From: Gammaproteobacteria bacterium
GTDB lineage: Bacteria > Pseudomonadota > Gammaproteobacteria > SZUA-229
Assembly: GCA_029882395.1 (NCBI GenBank)
Contig: JAOUKT010000004.1
Span: forward strand, 1 to 64,000
Direction of reading: 5' to 3'
DNA: 64,000 bases
The position numbers and the translations under genes were made by a program. The notes under the pieces were generated by a model. That model did no database searches and was not told the DNA's origin. It was given only the letters and a program-made list of their open reading frames with translations. Below are positions 1 through 9,071 of this stretch, piece after piece. Positions within the stretch are counted from its first letter, which is position 1. Every line of letters starts with the position of its first letter.

Positions 1-807
1 GTAATCACCAAATTGCCAGTAATTCATATTATGCTGACTCTGTTTTCCAGGCTTTGCATAGGCTGAAACTTCATATTGCGAAAAATTGTGAGCGGCCAGC
101 AATTGCTGACTTTCATCTTGCATCTGCCAGATTAAATCATTTTCAGGCAGGTTATCGGGCAGGTGTGTGTGGAAATAAGTGTTGGCTTCGATGGTGAGCT
201 GGTACTGCGAAATATGACTTGGTTCAAACTCTAATGCGGTTGATAAATCGGTGAGCACGTCCCCGGTGTTTTGTGCTGGCAGGGCATACATCAGGTCGAG
301 GTTAAAATTATCAAATCCGGCCTGTCGGGCCATTGCCACCGCGAGTCTGGCCTCGTGGCCGTTATGTACCCTGCCAAGTGATTGTAATTGCCGCTCATCA
401 AAGCTTTGAATGCCAATGGAAAGCCGGTTAATGCCCGCCTGACGGTAATCGCTGAATTTCTGCTGTTCGAAAGTACCGGGGTTGGCTTCCAGCGTGATTT
501 CCATATCGGCTTTACAGGGCAGCACCGCATGAATATGGCTGAGTAATCGTTCAAAGGCCTGGGCAGAAAACAAGCTGGGTGTGCCGCCGCCGATAAAAAT
601 ACTATTTAGCCGTCTACCCCATACGTTAGGAAGTTCGGCGTTGAGGTCACGTATTAGTGCATCCACATAGGCATCTTCGGGGATGGCTGCCGTTGCGGCG
701 TGTGAGTTGAAATCACAATAGGGGCATTTTTTTATGCACCAGGGAATATGGATGTACAGACTCAGAGCCGGCAGTACATCAAATTGGCGAAGTGCCGTTG
801 GCATCAT
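1..807 (-). CDS. hemW: HemW-like radical SAM protein (3' end cut by window)
   Basis: The reading frame starts at 807 (an ATG at 804 is also possible) and runs off the left edge, so about 269 N-terminal residues are visible. The radical SAM cluster motif CxxxCxxC is seen as PWCIKKCPYCDF near residue 23, followed by IFIGGGTPSLF, EANPGT and RLSIGIQSF. These are hallmarks of the HemN/HemW family; the early cysteine motif and short N-terminus fit HemW, a heme chaperone, better than the oxygen-independent coproporphyrinogen oxidase HemN. It lies 13 bp downstream of the HDOD gene on the same strand and is probably co-transcribed with it. The C-terminal HemW domain lies outside the window. Confidence 0.9.
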   Translation of the reverse strand, partial: MMPTALRQFDVLPALSLYIHIPWCIKKCPYCDFNSHAATAAIPEDAYVDALIRDLNAELPNVWGRRLNSIFIGGGTPSLFSAQAFERLLSHIHAVLPCKADMEITLEANPGTFEQQKFSDYRQAGINRLSIGIQSFDERQLQSLGRVHNGHEARLAVAMARQAGFDNFNLDLMYALPAQNTGDVLTDLSTALEFEPSHISQYQLTIEANTYFHTHLPDNLPENDLIWQMQDESQQLLAAHNFSQYEVSAYAKPGKQSQHNMNYWQFGDY

Positions 808-820
808 GATGGCTGTCGCT

Positions 821-1636
821 TTAAAAACCCTGGTCCAGGATATCTTCAAAATCGTCGGTGATATCTTTAATTTTTTTCGGACTCAGGTTTAATAACCTAA
901 CCAGGGTTTCTATGTCTTCCGGCATCGTCTCGGTGACGCGTGTTTCGCCCAGGATTTGTGCCTCTAACTGATGAGCCAGTGACAGGATCGCCAATATTTT
1001 ATCGTCATCAGTGTTGATCGCTGTTATGGCATCACGGTGATGAAAATTGTGGATCAGTGTGGTCATTTCCTCAGGCAATTTCAGCTTGGCCAGAGAAGCG
1101 GTAGTAATATCGTTATGGTTATAGCCAATCGCATTTGTTTCGGCCTGGTCAAGCGTGATGCCCTGCTGGATAGCGTCTTTATAGATGGCGTCGTATTGAT
1201 CCAGGTTGACAGCCAGGGTCATGGCACCGATGTCATGGATAGTGGCCAGAAATTCAGCTTTATCCTGTAGCGCACGGTCAACAGTCCGGGCTATTAACCG
1301 GGTCAAAGCAGATACCCCTGTACAATGTTCCCAGATAGCGGCACTGGCTGTTGAGGGCGGTGTGCTGAAGCTACGCATGGTTGCAATTAATATAATGGTG
1401 GCAACGTTTCTTATGCCGAGCAGGTTAACGGCTTTATGTACCGACTTGATTTCAATCACCCGACGATAAAGCGGTGAATTGGCATATTTCATTACCGTTG
1501 CCGACAGCACCGGGTCACGGCAAATAACGTCGCTTAATATGGAGAGGTCGACGTTGACTTCAGATAACATTTCCATGATCTGAAAGCCCTCAGGAGAAGG
1601 GCTGGGTAATTTGAACTTTGAAATATCAGGTGTCAT
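821..1636 (-). CDS. HDOD domain signalling protein
   Basis: A 271-residue protein made almost entirely of an HDOD domain. The N-terminal part has the typical segment LSDVICRDPVLSATVMKYAN followed by the helix KSVHKAVNLLGIRNVATI; an HDIGAMTL stretch follows in the middle. HDOD proteins are HD-related and usually lack phosphohydrolase activity; many work in signalling or in regulating chemotaxis or c-di-GMP outputs. No second domain is present. It is followed after 13 bp by hemW. The specific role cannot be told from sequence. Confidence 0.85.
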   Translation of the reverse strand: MTPDISKFKLPSPSPEGFQIMEMLSEVNVDLSILSDVICRDPVLSATVMKYANSPLYRRVIEIKSVHKAVNLLGIRNVATIILIATMRSFSTPPSTASAAIWEHCTGVSALTRLIARTVDRALQDKAEFLATIHDIGAMTLAVNLDQYDAIYKDAIQQGITLDQAETNAIGYNHNDITTASLAKLKLPEEMTTLIHNFHHRDAITAINTDDDKILAILSLAHQLEAQILGETRVTETMPEDIETLVRLLNLSPKKIKDITDDFEDILDQGF

Positions 1637-1738
1637 AAAGTTTTGTATTGTCTAAGGTTGTATTGGCAAAGCCGGCAGTATATCAAAAACCTGTGCTCAA
1701 GAGCGGCTTAAAAATGCGCGCTCACAGTTGCCTGTCAT

Positions 1739-3016
1739 TTACCAGCTAAATGAATAACTCAGCTGCAGGATGATAGCAGTTAAATCAGGGTAAAGGTCGT
1801 GGTTGAGTTGTTCGCCGAAGGCATCAGCAGGCTGACTGTTACCAGACTGCCGCATGATTTCGATCCGGCTACTGAATGCCTGGTTTGCGCCTAAGTCACG
1901 GCCGTATTTAAGCCCCAGTGTGGTTGTATTGAACTCACCTAAACGGAAATCGGCACTGGCAAATTCAGGTAAAGCAGAAAGCTCACTGGCTAACAGGCTA
2001 TGACGATAAAAGTCGGCCGCCGACTGGGAATAATAGCGTATGTGCGGTTGTAAAAAGTCTTTGTCTGACAATTCAAAGCGGTATTTCAAATCCACAGTAT
2101 GAGAAACAATGCCCCAGTCATCCTGATAATAGCGGTAGGCAATATTGATCACATCGGCAGTTAAATGATGGGCTGTTTTCCAGTAAAGAATATGTCGCTG
2201 GCGGCTGTCAGGGCGTTTTTCATAGAGATAATCGCCTGTCACCACGGCTGTTGTATCATCAACCAGACTGAGGATTTTGTACGGGTCATTATGATAACCC
2301 TGTGACTGGCTAAAACTGTAATTGAGCTGGCTGATGGTTTTTCGGTTAAGCACCTGTGTTACGCCGGCAATAAAATCGACAGTATTGCGATCTTTTTTTC
2401 CATCTTTCGGTTGTAAAAAGCCCGGCGCCAGCATCTGTTCAAACGCTATCGGTGCACCACCGACGGGTGAGATCGCATCATAAGTCAGGCTGAGTCCGCT
2501 CATGACAGTGGTATTGCGAAGGTTCAGGTCCTTGCTGTAAGTGTAGCCAGCGGAGAGTGAGTTCCAGTCATGTTCTGTCGATACCGACAATGAATAAATG
2601 TTTTTTTGCAAACGGTCAATGGGACTTTCCAGTGTCGAGGTCAAAGCAAAGCGGGTATCGCGAAATGTGCTATCCAGTGGCAGCTCACCGGCATTGGTTG
2701 TGTACAGGCTGATACCGGATGGTGATGTAAAAGTTTGTGCAATGTTAGAGGCCTGAGCGCCATTAGGTGAGGCGCCGGTGAGTGCATCGAACACCATCTG
2801 CACAGACAAAAACTGGTCTTCTTCGAGTTCTGTTTTAAGCTTAACGATGGGCTCTATCAGGCTGACACGATTATCGGCCTCGCTATAAATTAACACGGCG
2901 GAATCAACTTCTACATCATCGAGCAGAGCGGCGCTGGCCTCAGGTGCTGCATGTAACAGTGTGCAACAGGCAAGTGATAACGATTCGCGAATTTTTATTG
3001 AAGAAAAATGACTCAT
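1739..3016 (-). CDS. DUF3570 outer-membrane beta-barrel protein
   Basis: A 425-residue exported protein with an N-terminal hydrophobic segment (LACCTLLHAAPEASA) and a long series of alternating polar/aromatic strands ending in ILQLSYSFSW, whose terminal aromatic residue is typical of outer-membrane barrels. The early part (DVEVDSAVLIYSEADNRVSLIEP, here written in two overlapping thoughts: an acidic strand, then a basic one; later VFDALTGASPNG) matches the DUF3570 family. It lies 19 bp downstream of the DUF4266 gene, the usual partner of DUF3570. In related genomes the pair often sits with thioredoxin-like and ApbE-like genes; neither is adjacent here. Function unknown. Confidence 0.85.
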   Translation of the reverse strand: MSHFSSIKIRESLSLACCTLLHAAPEASAALLDDVEVDSAVLIYSEADNRVSLIEPIVKLKTELEEDQFLSVQMVFDALTGASPNGAQASNIAQTFTSPSGISLYTTNAGELPLDSTFRDTRFALTSTLESPIDRLQKNIYSLSVSTEHDWNSLSAGYTYSKDLNLRNTTVMSGLSLTYDAISPVGGAPIAFEQMLAPGFLQPKDGKKDRNTVDFIAGVTQVLNRKTISQLNYSFSQSQGYHNDPYKILSLVDDTTAVVTGDYLYEKRPDSRQRHILYWKTAHHLTADVINIAYRYYQDDWGIVSHTVDLKYRFELSDKDFLQPHIRYYSQSAADFYRHSLLASELSALPEFASADFRLGEFNTTTLGLKYGRDLGANQAFSSRIEIMRQSGNSQPADAFGEQLNHDLYPDLTAIILQLSYSFSW

Positions 3017-3035
3017 GGGTTAAATAATTTCCCGT

Positions 3036-3260
3036 TTAATTACAACCACAACCGCCTCCGCCAATAGACTGGCCGCCAGTAGAGGCTTCTTTGCTGAAAT
3101 AAATGTGCTCATCAAGTGCATTCTCAACTTCATCCGCCGTTAATTGCATGGACGGTTTGGCAAGTATGCTGCGTTCCCAGGGCTTAACGGCTTGCAGCTC
3201 GCAGGCCGTGGTGAGCGATAACAGCAGTATGAGAATACTGACAGAGTATAATTTCGACAT
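3036..3260 (-). CDS. DUF4266 small exported lipoprotein with GGGCGCN tail
   Basis: A 74-residue protein with a hydrophobic signal segment ending SLTTAC, a plausible though non-ideal lipobox, so Cys20 would be lipidated. The mature part carries VKPWERSILAKPSM, then ALDEHIYFSKEAS, and ends in the glycine-cysteine tail GGQSIGGGGCGCN. This is the DUF4266 pattern, and the tail with two cysteines is the conserved core of the family. It is the upstream partner of the DUF3570 barrel gene and is divergent from the two-component regulator. The role is unknown; metal, heme or thiol chemistry at the Cys-Gly-Cys tail is only a guess. Confidence 0.85.
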   Translation of the reverse strand: MSKLYSVSILILLLSLTTACELQAVKPWERSILAKPSMQLTADEVENALDEHIYFSKEASTGGQSIGGGGCGCN

Positions 3261-3265
3261 AGTGA

Positions 3266-3277
3266 CTTAATGTTAAG
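3266..3277. promoter_or_regulatory. Inverted repeat in the divergent DUF4266/regulator promoter region
   Basis: CTTAATGTTAAG has perfect 5-bp arms (CTTAA/TTAAG) and lies in the 138-bp interval between two divergent transcription units. The arms resemble the half-site used by PmrA/QseB-class OmpR-family regulators, but the spacing differs from the classic direct-repeat box. A binding site for the adjacent response regulator is an inference. Confidence 0.3.
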
Positions 3278-3398
3278 AGAGTTTGATATAGTCTATATTA
3301 TATAGCTTAAGCTCATCTGAACGAAATAAGAAGCTTGATGCAGAGCAAGAAAGAAAGCTTAGCGGCCAAAAATAAAAGATTCAAAACGGGGAGTGCGG

Positions 3399-4058
3399 AT
3401 GCGTTTGTTACTGGTTGAAGACGATGTCTTATTAGGGGAAGGTGTCGAGCTGGGTCTGCGTAAAGCCGGTTATGCGGTGGACTGGGTGCGCGACGGTGAA
3501 GCGGCAACGACAGCATTAATTGCCGAAGATTATGAATTAATGGTGCTGGATATAGGCTTGCCTAAAAAAAGCGGTCTGGATGTTTTAAAAGAGTTGCGTG
3601 ATTCAGGTGATAAATTACCGGTGATGATATTAACAGCGATGGCGTCAGTCGATCACCGTGTGCAAGGCCTCGATGCAGGGGCTGATGATTATCTGACCAA
3701 GCCTTTTGATCTGGCAGAACTTTATGCCCGCCTGCGGGCGCTGGCCAGAAGAAACACCGGGCGAACCGAATCCCTTATTGAATACGGAGATATCCGCCTC
3801 GATCCTGCCGCATACGATGTACATAAAGGCGGTGACAAAGTGGATCTGTCGCGCCGGGAATACGCGGTGTTGTTGAGTCTTCTGGAAAATACTGGGCGGG
3901 TGATGTCACGGGAAATGCTCGAGCAAACCATGTATGGCTGGGGCGAAGAAGTGGGTAGTAATGCTGTCGAAGTTTATGTTCATCACCTGAGAAAAAAGCT
4001 GGGAAATGAATTAATTCGAACCATACGTGGTATTGGTTACATGATTGATAAAGAATAG
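3399..4058 (+). CDS. OmpR-family response regulator (QseB/PmrA-like)
   Basis: A 219-residue regulator. The receiver domain has the acidic pair ED near residue 9, the phospho-acceptor aspartate in LMVLDIGLPKKSG, the conserved threonine in ILTA and the lysine in YLTKPFD. The C-terminal half is a winged-helix DNA-binding domain (LSRREYAVLLSLLENTGRVMSR, then VEVYVHHLRKKLG and IRTIRGIGYM). A GTG at 3393 would add two residues; the ATG at 3399 is preferred because GGGGAG lies just upstream at a suitable distance. The kinase gene follows after 6 bp. The family match is to QseB/PmrA regulators of envelope stress or cation responses; the actual signal is unknown. Confidence 0.92.
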   Translation: MRLLLVEDDVLLGEGVELGLRKAGYAVDWVRDGEAATTALIAEDYELMVLDIGLPKKSGLDVLKELRDSGDKLPVMILTAMASVDHRVQGLDAGADDYLTKPFDLAELYARLRALARRNTGRTESLIEYGDIRLDPAAYDVHKGGDKVDLSRREYAVLLSLLENTGRVMSREMLEQTMYGWGEEVGSNAVEVYVHHLRKKLGNELIRTIRGIGYMIDKE

Positions 4059-4064
4059 TTTTAT

Positions 4065-5453
4065 ATGAAAGTTTCATTAAGCAGCCGGCTGTTAAAGATA
4101 TTGATGACAATGTTACTTGTTTCCGGAGGCATCACCATTTGCAGCAGTTATCTGGATGCAGAAGAGGAAATTCAGGAATTGTTCGATGCGGAACTGGCGC
4201 GTTCTGCAAGATTGTTACTGTCACTGTCACAAGCCGGTTTTGATAAGGTCAATTTGTCAGAGTTACAGCTCTATTTACAGGAAAATAAATTACAGGAGAA
4301 TTTAATCACAGAGGGTGATGAATTATCCCCGGGGCATTTATATGAAAAGAAAATCTTATTTCAGATTTTTGATGCGGAACAAAAACTGATCTTGCGTTCG
4401 GACAATGCACCTCTGGTTGCCATAATGGACAAATTGAACGGCTATTTTGATGTCGAGTTAAATGGCTCTCGGTGGCGGACCTTTTCGGTCTGGAACCGTT
4501 TAATGGAATATAAAGTGGTGGTGGCCGAAAGTTATGAGGTGCGCTCAGAGTTACTCGATAATATTATGCTGAGGTTAGTAGTGCCTTACCTGGTGTTGTT
4601 GCCGGTCCTGTTGTTGCTGTTGCGCTGGGCTATTTCGCAGGGATTAAAACCCTTAAAAGTGGTGACAGATGAAGTTTCAAAACTGGATGAGCGGCACCTT
4701 ACTGATTTAGATATAGAATTTGTGCCAGAAGAAATCCAGCCTTTAATTACTGCGCTTGATCGTTTGTTCGAGCGTCTCCGCTCAAGCTTTGATAAAGAGC
4801 GGCGCTTCAGTGCTGATGCCGCTCATGAACTGCGTACGCCACTGGCGGCACTGAGAACGCATGTGCAATTAATGCGAGCTGATGAGGAGGCGAAAAAATT
4901 TATCCTTTCATTAGATAAAATCATGCTGGCCGTGGATCGTGCGACGCATGTTGTCGACCAGCTAACGAACCTGGTGAAATACGATGAAGGCAGCAAGGTG
5001 CCCAAACTGAGCCTGCTGGATTTAAGAGAGTTGTCAGTGCAGATATCAGCCGACCTGGTACCGTTTGCTTTAGAAAAGGCGATTGATTTATCGGTTGCCG
5101 ATACTGGCAGTATGCGCGTCTATGGTGATGAGTCGGCCTTAGGCATGCTGGTAAGAAACCTGATAGACAATGCGATCCGTTATACCCAGTTTGGTGGAAA
5201 AGTTGAGGTCTGTTTCAGTCAGAGCGTGTCTACCGTGAGCTTACATGTGACAGATAATGGCCCGGGTATTGATGATGCCGATTATGGGAAAGTATTTGAA
5301 CGCTTTCATCGTGGCGAAGGCCATGTTTTAAGCGGTTGTGGAATAGGGCTGGCGATTGTTGATGAAATTGCACGCCTGCATATGGCAGAAATAAATTTAA
5401 CCCGGCCTGAACATCATTCCGGTTTGCATGTTGAAGTGGTGTTTAATGTATAA
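4065..5453 (+). CDS. QseC-like sensor histidine kinase
   Basis: A 462-residue membrane kinase paired with the upstream regulator. The order is an N-terminal transmembrane segment, a periplasmic sensor region of about 130 residues, a second transmembrane stretch (VVPYLVLLPVLLLLLRWAI), a HAMP-like linker, and a HisKA domain with the phospho-acceptor histidine in SADAAHELRTPLAALRTHV. The ATPase domain follows, with N-box NLIDNAIRY, G1 DNGPGIDD and G2 GCGIGLAIVDEIARLH. The architecture is that of QseC/PmrB-type kinases. Its stop is 4 bp from the stop of the convergent GGDEF gene. Confidence 0.92.
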   Translation: MKVSLSSRLLKILMTMLLVSGGITICSSYLDAEEEIQELFDAELARSARLLLSLSQAGFDKVNLSELQLYLQENKLQENLITEGDELSPGHLYEKKILFQIFDAEQKLILRSDNAPLVAIMDKLNGYFDVELNGSRWRTFSVWNRLMEYKVVVAESYEVRSELLDNIMLRLVVPYLVLLPVLLLLLRWAISQGLKPLKVVTDEVSKLDERHLTDLDIEFVPEEIQPLITALDRLFERLRSSFDKERRFSADAAHELRTPLAALRTHVQLMRADEEAKKFILSLDKIMLAVDRATHVVDQLTNLVKYDEGSKVPKLSLLDLRELSVQISADLVPFALEKAIDLSVADTGSMRVYGDESALGMLVRNLIDNAIRYTQFGGKVEVCFSQSVSTVSLHVTDNGPGIDDADYGKVFERFHRGEGHVLSGCGIGLAIVDEIARLHMAEINLTRPEHHSGLHVEVVFNV

Positions 5454-5457
5454 ATTA

Positions 5458-6723
5458 CTATTTAGAAAAAGAAACGACTTTGTTGCGGCCAGTGTGTTTA
5501 GCATCGTATAAGGCGCTGTCGGCATTGTTAATCATCTGATCCAGTGAGTCGACTAAATCAGAGGTATAACCGATGCTGATAGTGATTGCTATGTCTAGAT
5601 CTTCAAGTGCCAGCGGGTTCTCTTCAATGGCTTTTCGTGCCCGCTCAAAAACGATGGCTGCACTTGCTGTCTCTAAATTAATGCAAAGAATGCAGAACTC
5701 TTCGCCTCCCATTCTTGCCAGAATATCGCCGTCACGCAATTCTTCTGTCAGTATACTTGATACATGCTTCAGAGCCAGGTCGCCGACATGGTGGCCGTGA
5801 GTATCGTTCACCCTTTTAAAATGATCAATATCGATCATCGCCGCGGTCAGTTTTATGTTGTCCCTTTTTGCGTTATGGAAGAGTTTTGTACCGGTTTCAA
5901 ACATGTATTTACGGTTATAAAGATCAGTCAGATAATCTTTTATGCTGGCGTCGCGAACTTTTTTATAATTTGTGATGGCATCAATGTTCTGGTTGATACG
6001 GCAGTTAAATTCTTCGTGCGCGAATGGGCGTGAGATGAAATCATTGGCGCCTGATTTTAATAACTTGACCGATACGATATTGTCATCGGTTGATGAGATG
6101 CCAATAACAGCCAGCTCGTCACGCGAGTGATCCTTGCGGATGTTATAGATCAGCTCCATGCCATCCATTTTGGGCATATTGTAGTCTGTAATGACCAGGC
6201 TGATGTCTTTGTGTATTTTGAGTAGTTTTAATGCCTGTACACCGTTGATGGCTTCCAGTACTTTCAGGTTTTGTTTTTCCAGTAATGTGGCAAGTAACAT
6301 GCGAGACACATCCGAGTCATCAACCACCAAGGCTTTTCTGTCAAAGTTTTCGTAAAGTCTGCGCGCGGTATCAACGACATACTGAATTTCATTGAGATTG
6401 CTTTTGTTGACATAATCGATGACGCCTTTGTTGACGAAAGTGCTTTGAATGCAGTCATCGGTATTGGCGGTTAAGACAATGCTCGGAATACTGTTTTCGA
6501 GCATGTAGTCGACAACTTCGCCTTTAGGAGCATCGGGCAGGTTCAGGTCGAGAATGGCTAAAAAAAGCGATTTAGGATTCTTTTCTACGATGACTTTGCT
6601 TTCGGCCAGGGTTGTGGCCGTGGCTATTTCGATACCCAGTTCATTTTTTAGGCTGTCAACGAGCATCGCATTGATGGCACGGTTATCTTCAACAACAATA
6701 ATTTTTTTAGATTTTTTTGACAT
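5458..6723 (-). CDS. Double-receiver diguanylate cyclase (REC-REC-GGDEF)
   Basis: A 421-residue protein from the ATG at 6723; an upstream start at 6783 would add a non-conserved hydrophobic tail and is disfavoured. The first receiver begins KKIIVVEDNRAIN and has its aspartate in LAILDLNLPDA. The second begins KALVVDDSDVSRMLL and has its aspartate in VITDYNMPKMDG. The C-terminal GGDEF domain reads MIDIDHFKRVND and MGGEEFCIL, so the active site is intact. RDGD five residues before GGEEF is a product-binding I-site. It should make c-di-GMP under phosphorylation control. No kinase is adjacent on its strand; the convergent QseC-like kinase is not an obvious partner. Confidence 0.93.
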   Translation of the reverse strand: MSKKSKKIIVVEDNRAINAMLVDSLKNELGIEIATATTLAESKVIVEKNPKSLFLAILDLNLPDAPKGEVVDYMLENSIPSIVLTANTDDCIQSTFVNKGVIDYVNKSNLNEIQYVVDTARRLYENFDRKALVVDDSDVSRMLLATLLEKQNLKVLEAINGVQALKLLKIHKDISLVITDYNMPKMDGMELIYNIRKDHSRDELAVIGISSTDDNIVSVKLLKSGANDFISRPFAHEEFNCRINQNIDAITNYKKVRDASIKDYLTDLYNRKYMFETGTKLFHNAKRDNIKLTAAMIDIDHFKRVNDTHGHHVGDLALKHVSSILTEELRDGDILARMGGEEFCILCINLETASAAIVFERARKAIEENPLALEDLDIAITISIGYTSDLVDSLDQMINNADSALYDAKHTGRNKVVSFSK

Positions 6724-6839
6724 ATATTTTGGATAAAGCCTGTACGTTGAGGAGATCAAAAGTACCGCTATGACAAAATGCAATACTAATGGTATATAGT
6801 CAACAAGCTCGGTTTAGTCAAAAAATCACGCAAAATAAG

Positions 6840-7268
6840 TTAGTGCTGATTTTCTTCTTTTTCTTCTAGTGCATACCAGTCATTCGTCAACAGCAGTGCT
6901 TTGGAAATAAAACCCTCAAAATAAGGCAGTAATTCGCCGGTATCTTTGGTTTCAGTGCCAAAACGGAATTCAAAAATCAGCGTTTTTTCATCTTTGCCCT
7001 GAAAGGCAATGGAGTAGGTTATCGGCAGGCCTGATTTATCCGGGTGGTCATAGACAGTGGCAAAATTAAAGATGTCGTTGTCCATGCCTTCGATTAATTG
7101 CAGGAATATATTGGGGTCTATGTCGCTGCAGGCAACAAATTCATTAGCCGGGAAATTGCCATTGCCCTGGCGCATCATGTCGCCAATTCGTGAGATCATT
7201 AAAGACAGCGCGCTATTACCCTCGCTTTGAATGTCGATTCTTATTTTTTCTATATCAGAGACTTGCAT
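6840..7268 (-). CDS. Conserved hypothetical protein, soluble, 142 aa
   Basis: A soluble, acidic protein without signal peptide or membrane segment. The first half contains SALSLMISRIGDMMRQGNGNF and the second half alternating strand-like segments such as PITYSIAFQG and TLIFEFRFGTE. I do not recognise a family. It lies upstream of the cyclase gene on the same strand with a 116-bp gap, so it could be transcribed with it, but no functional link can be shown. Confidence 0.6.
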   Translation of the reverse strand: MQVSDIEKIRIDIQSEGNSALSLMISRIGDMMRQGNGNFPANEFVACSDIDPNIFLQLIEGMDNDIFNFATVYDHPDKSGLPITYSIAFQGKDEKTLIFEFRFGTETKDTGELLPYFEGFISKALLLTNDWYALEEKEENQH

Positions 7269-7366
7269 GATGATTAAACCATTATTATCAGGTGGTTGGT
7301 GTTAAATACCGGGCATATATGCTGGCGCCAGTATTTGCCAGAGAAATGCATTGAGAACTTCTTGCC

Positions 7367-7732
7367 TTATTGGCCTATTTCAAGAAAAGGCATAATCGAA
7401 ATATAAAGCATAAAAAGAATAAAAGCACTGTAGACAAGAAACTGCACGGGCCTGTGCAATATGCGTTGCAACAGGGTTTCAAATTCACCATCAGCTTTTT
7501 GTTGCTGTACTTCTTTTTGAATGCGCCGGCTTCTTTCGAGCTGGTATTCATCAATCAACTGTTTGGCATCTGAATACTGCGTTTCATCATTAAGCCACAG
7601 GGCATGCATGGAGATTCCCCAGTTGCCGGCCGGTGATTCGTAAAAATCAATCTGTTCATCAGTCAGCAGCTGACGGATATCGTCAGCCTCATCATCGAAC
7701 ACATTTTTCAATTTAAAAAGAAGTTTAGCCAT
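7367..7732 (-). CDS. DUF6164-like small membrane-anchored protein
   Basis: A 121-residue protein. The N-terminal domain (MAKLLFKLKNVFDDEADDI, then IDFYESPAGNWGISMHALWL) has a ferredoxin-like strand-helix pattern and matches what I know of the DUF6164 family. A basic helix follows (YQLERSRRIQKEVQQQK), and one C-terminal transmembrane segment (FLVYSAFILFMLYISIMPFL). The start overlaps the end of ampG by 8 bp, so the two are probably translationally coupled. Function is unknown; the neighbour suggests an envelope role. Confidence 0.7.
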   Translation of the reverse strand: MAKLLFKLKNVFDDEADDIRQLLTDEQIDFYESPAGNWGISMHALWLNDETQYSDAKQLIDEYQLERSRRIQKEVQQQKADGEFETLLQRILHRPVQFLVYSAFILFMLYISIMPFLEIGQ

Positions 7733-9071
7733 GATGCTGAGTACCCTGTTTTCGTAGCAGATGGATAGCCAGCATGATAGCCGGCGTGCCTAATATTGCC
7801 GCGTATACAAAGAAGCTGAAATAACCCTGGGTATCAACGACGATGCCCGAAAAACCGCCGAGGAATTTAGCCGGCAAGGTCATTAATGAGCTGAACAGGG
7901 CGTATTGAGTGGCAGTGTAAGCCGTATTGGTCAGGCTTGACAGATAGGCGATGAACACAGAGGTGGCGAGACCGCCACTGAGGTTGTCAGCACTGATGAC
8001 AAAAGCCAGAAAGTTGATATTCGGTTCCGACAGTGCCAGCATCGCAAACAGTAGATTGGTCGATGCAATCATCATCGCACCCAGTACCAGTGGTTTCATG
8101 ATGCCGTAGCGAATGACCATAACCCCGCCTAAAGCGGCACCGGCTATGGTCATGAAGAAACCAAAGATTTTTGTAATGTTGGCTATTTCTATTTTGCTAA
8201 AACCCAGGTCCAGATAAAAAGGATTGGCCATAACGCCCATTGTGATGTCGCTGATTTTATAGACGGCAATCAAAGCCAGGATGCTCATAGCGGTTTTGCC
8301 ATTACGTTGAATAAAGTCAACAAAAGGAGCGATTACTGCATCCGTAAACCAGGCGGTGATTTTATGCAATCGACCGCTTGTATTATCAATGCCCAGGGCG
8401 TGTTCAAGCCTGGCTTCGCGATCGATAGTGGCCTGGTCTTTAATGACGTCGGGCTCAGCAATAATCAGTGTGGTTAAAATACCGGTGAGCATTAAAGCGG
8501 CCATCGTCAGATAAGCGAATGACCAGTTTTGGTATTCGGCCACATAAAAAGCACCGGCACCTGCGGCCAATAACGCCAGCCGGTATCCCAATACATAGGT
8601 AGTGGCCATGGCGCCCTGGTAGATTTTATCGAGAGCTTCAATGCGGTAGGCATCAATACTAATGTCCTGAGTGGCAGAGGAAAAAGCCACCAGCAAAGCA
8701 AATAATGCGATTATATGGATATGGCTGGCCGGGTCTGTTAAAGCCATACCAAGCAGGCCTGTGGCAATACCTGTTTGTGCCAGCAGCATCCAGCTACGGC
8801 GTTTGCCGAGACGAGCGGTTAAATAAGGGATGGGCAGCCGGTCGATGACCGGTGCCCAGAATACTTTAATGGAATAGGTGATGCCGACCCAGCTAAAAAA
8901 GCCGATAACAGTCCGTTCAATACCGACATCATGCAGCCAAGCCGACAGTGTCGAAAAGACCAGCAAAAAAGGCAGGCCGGCAGAAAAGCCGAGAAATAAC
9001 ATGCCCAGCACACGCGGGTTAGTGTATACACGCAGGGCTTCTGACCAGCTTTTAACGGCCTGTGTACTCAT
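7725..9071 (-). CDS. ampG: AmpG-type muropeptide MFS permease
   Basis: A 448-residue polytopic protein of the major facilitator superfamily with about twelve hydrophobic segments. The N-terminal segment LGMLFLGFSAGLPFLLVFSTL and the region SSATQDISIDAYRIEAL are characteristic of AmpG, which imports GlcNAc-anhydroMurNAc peptides for cell-wall recycling. The length is shorter than E. coli AmpG and like other short bacterial AmpG forms. Its ATG overlaps the xthA stop by 1 bp and its end overlaps the next gene by 8 bp, so xthA, ampG and the DUF6164-like gene form a tight operon. Confidence 0.87.
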   Translation of the reverse strand: MSTQAVKSWSEALRVYTNPRVLGMLFLGFSAGLPFLLVFSTLSAWLHDVGIERTVIGFFSWVGITYSIKVFWAPVIDRLPIPYLTARLGKRRSWMLLAQTGIATGLLGMALTDPASHIHIIALFALLVAFSSATQDISIDAYRIEALDKIYQGAMATTYVLGYRLALLAAGAGAFYVAEYQNWSFAYLTMAALMLTGILTTLIIAEPDVIKDQATIDREARLEHALGIDNTSGRLHKITAWFTDAVIAPFVDFIQRNGKTAMSILALIAVYKISDITMGVMANPFYLDLGFSKIEIANITKIFGFFMTIAGAALGGVMVIRYGIMKPLVLGAMMIASTNLLFAMLALSEPNINFLAFVISADNLSGGLATSVFIAYLSSLTNTAYTATQYALFSSLMTLPAKFLGGFSGIVVDTQGYFSFFVYAAILGTPAIMLAIHLLRKQGTQHHG

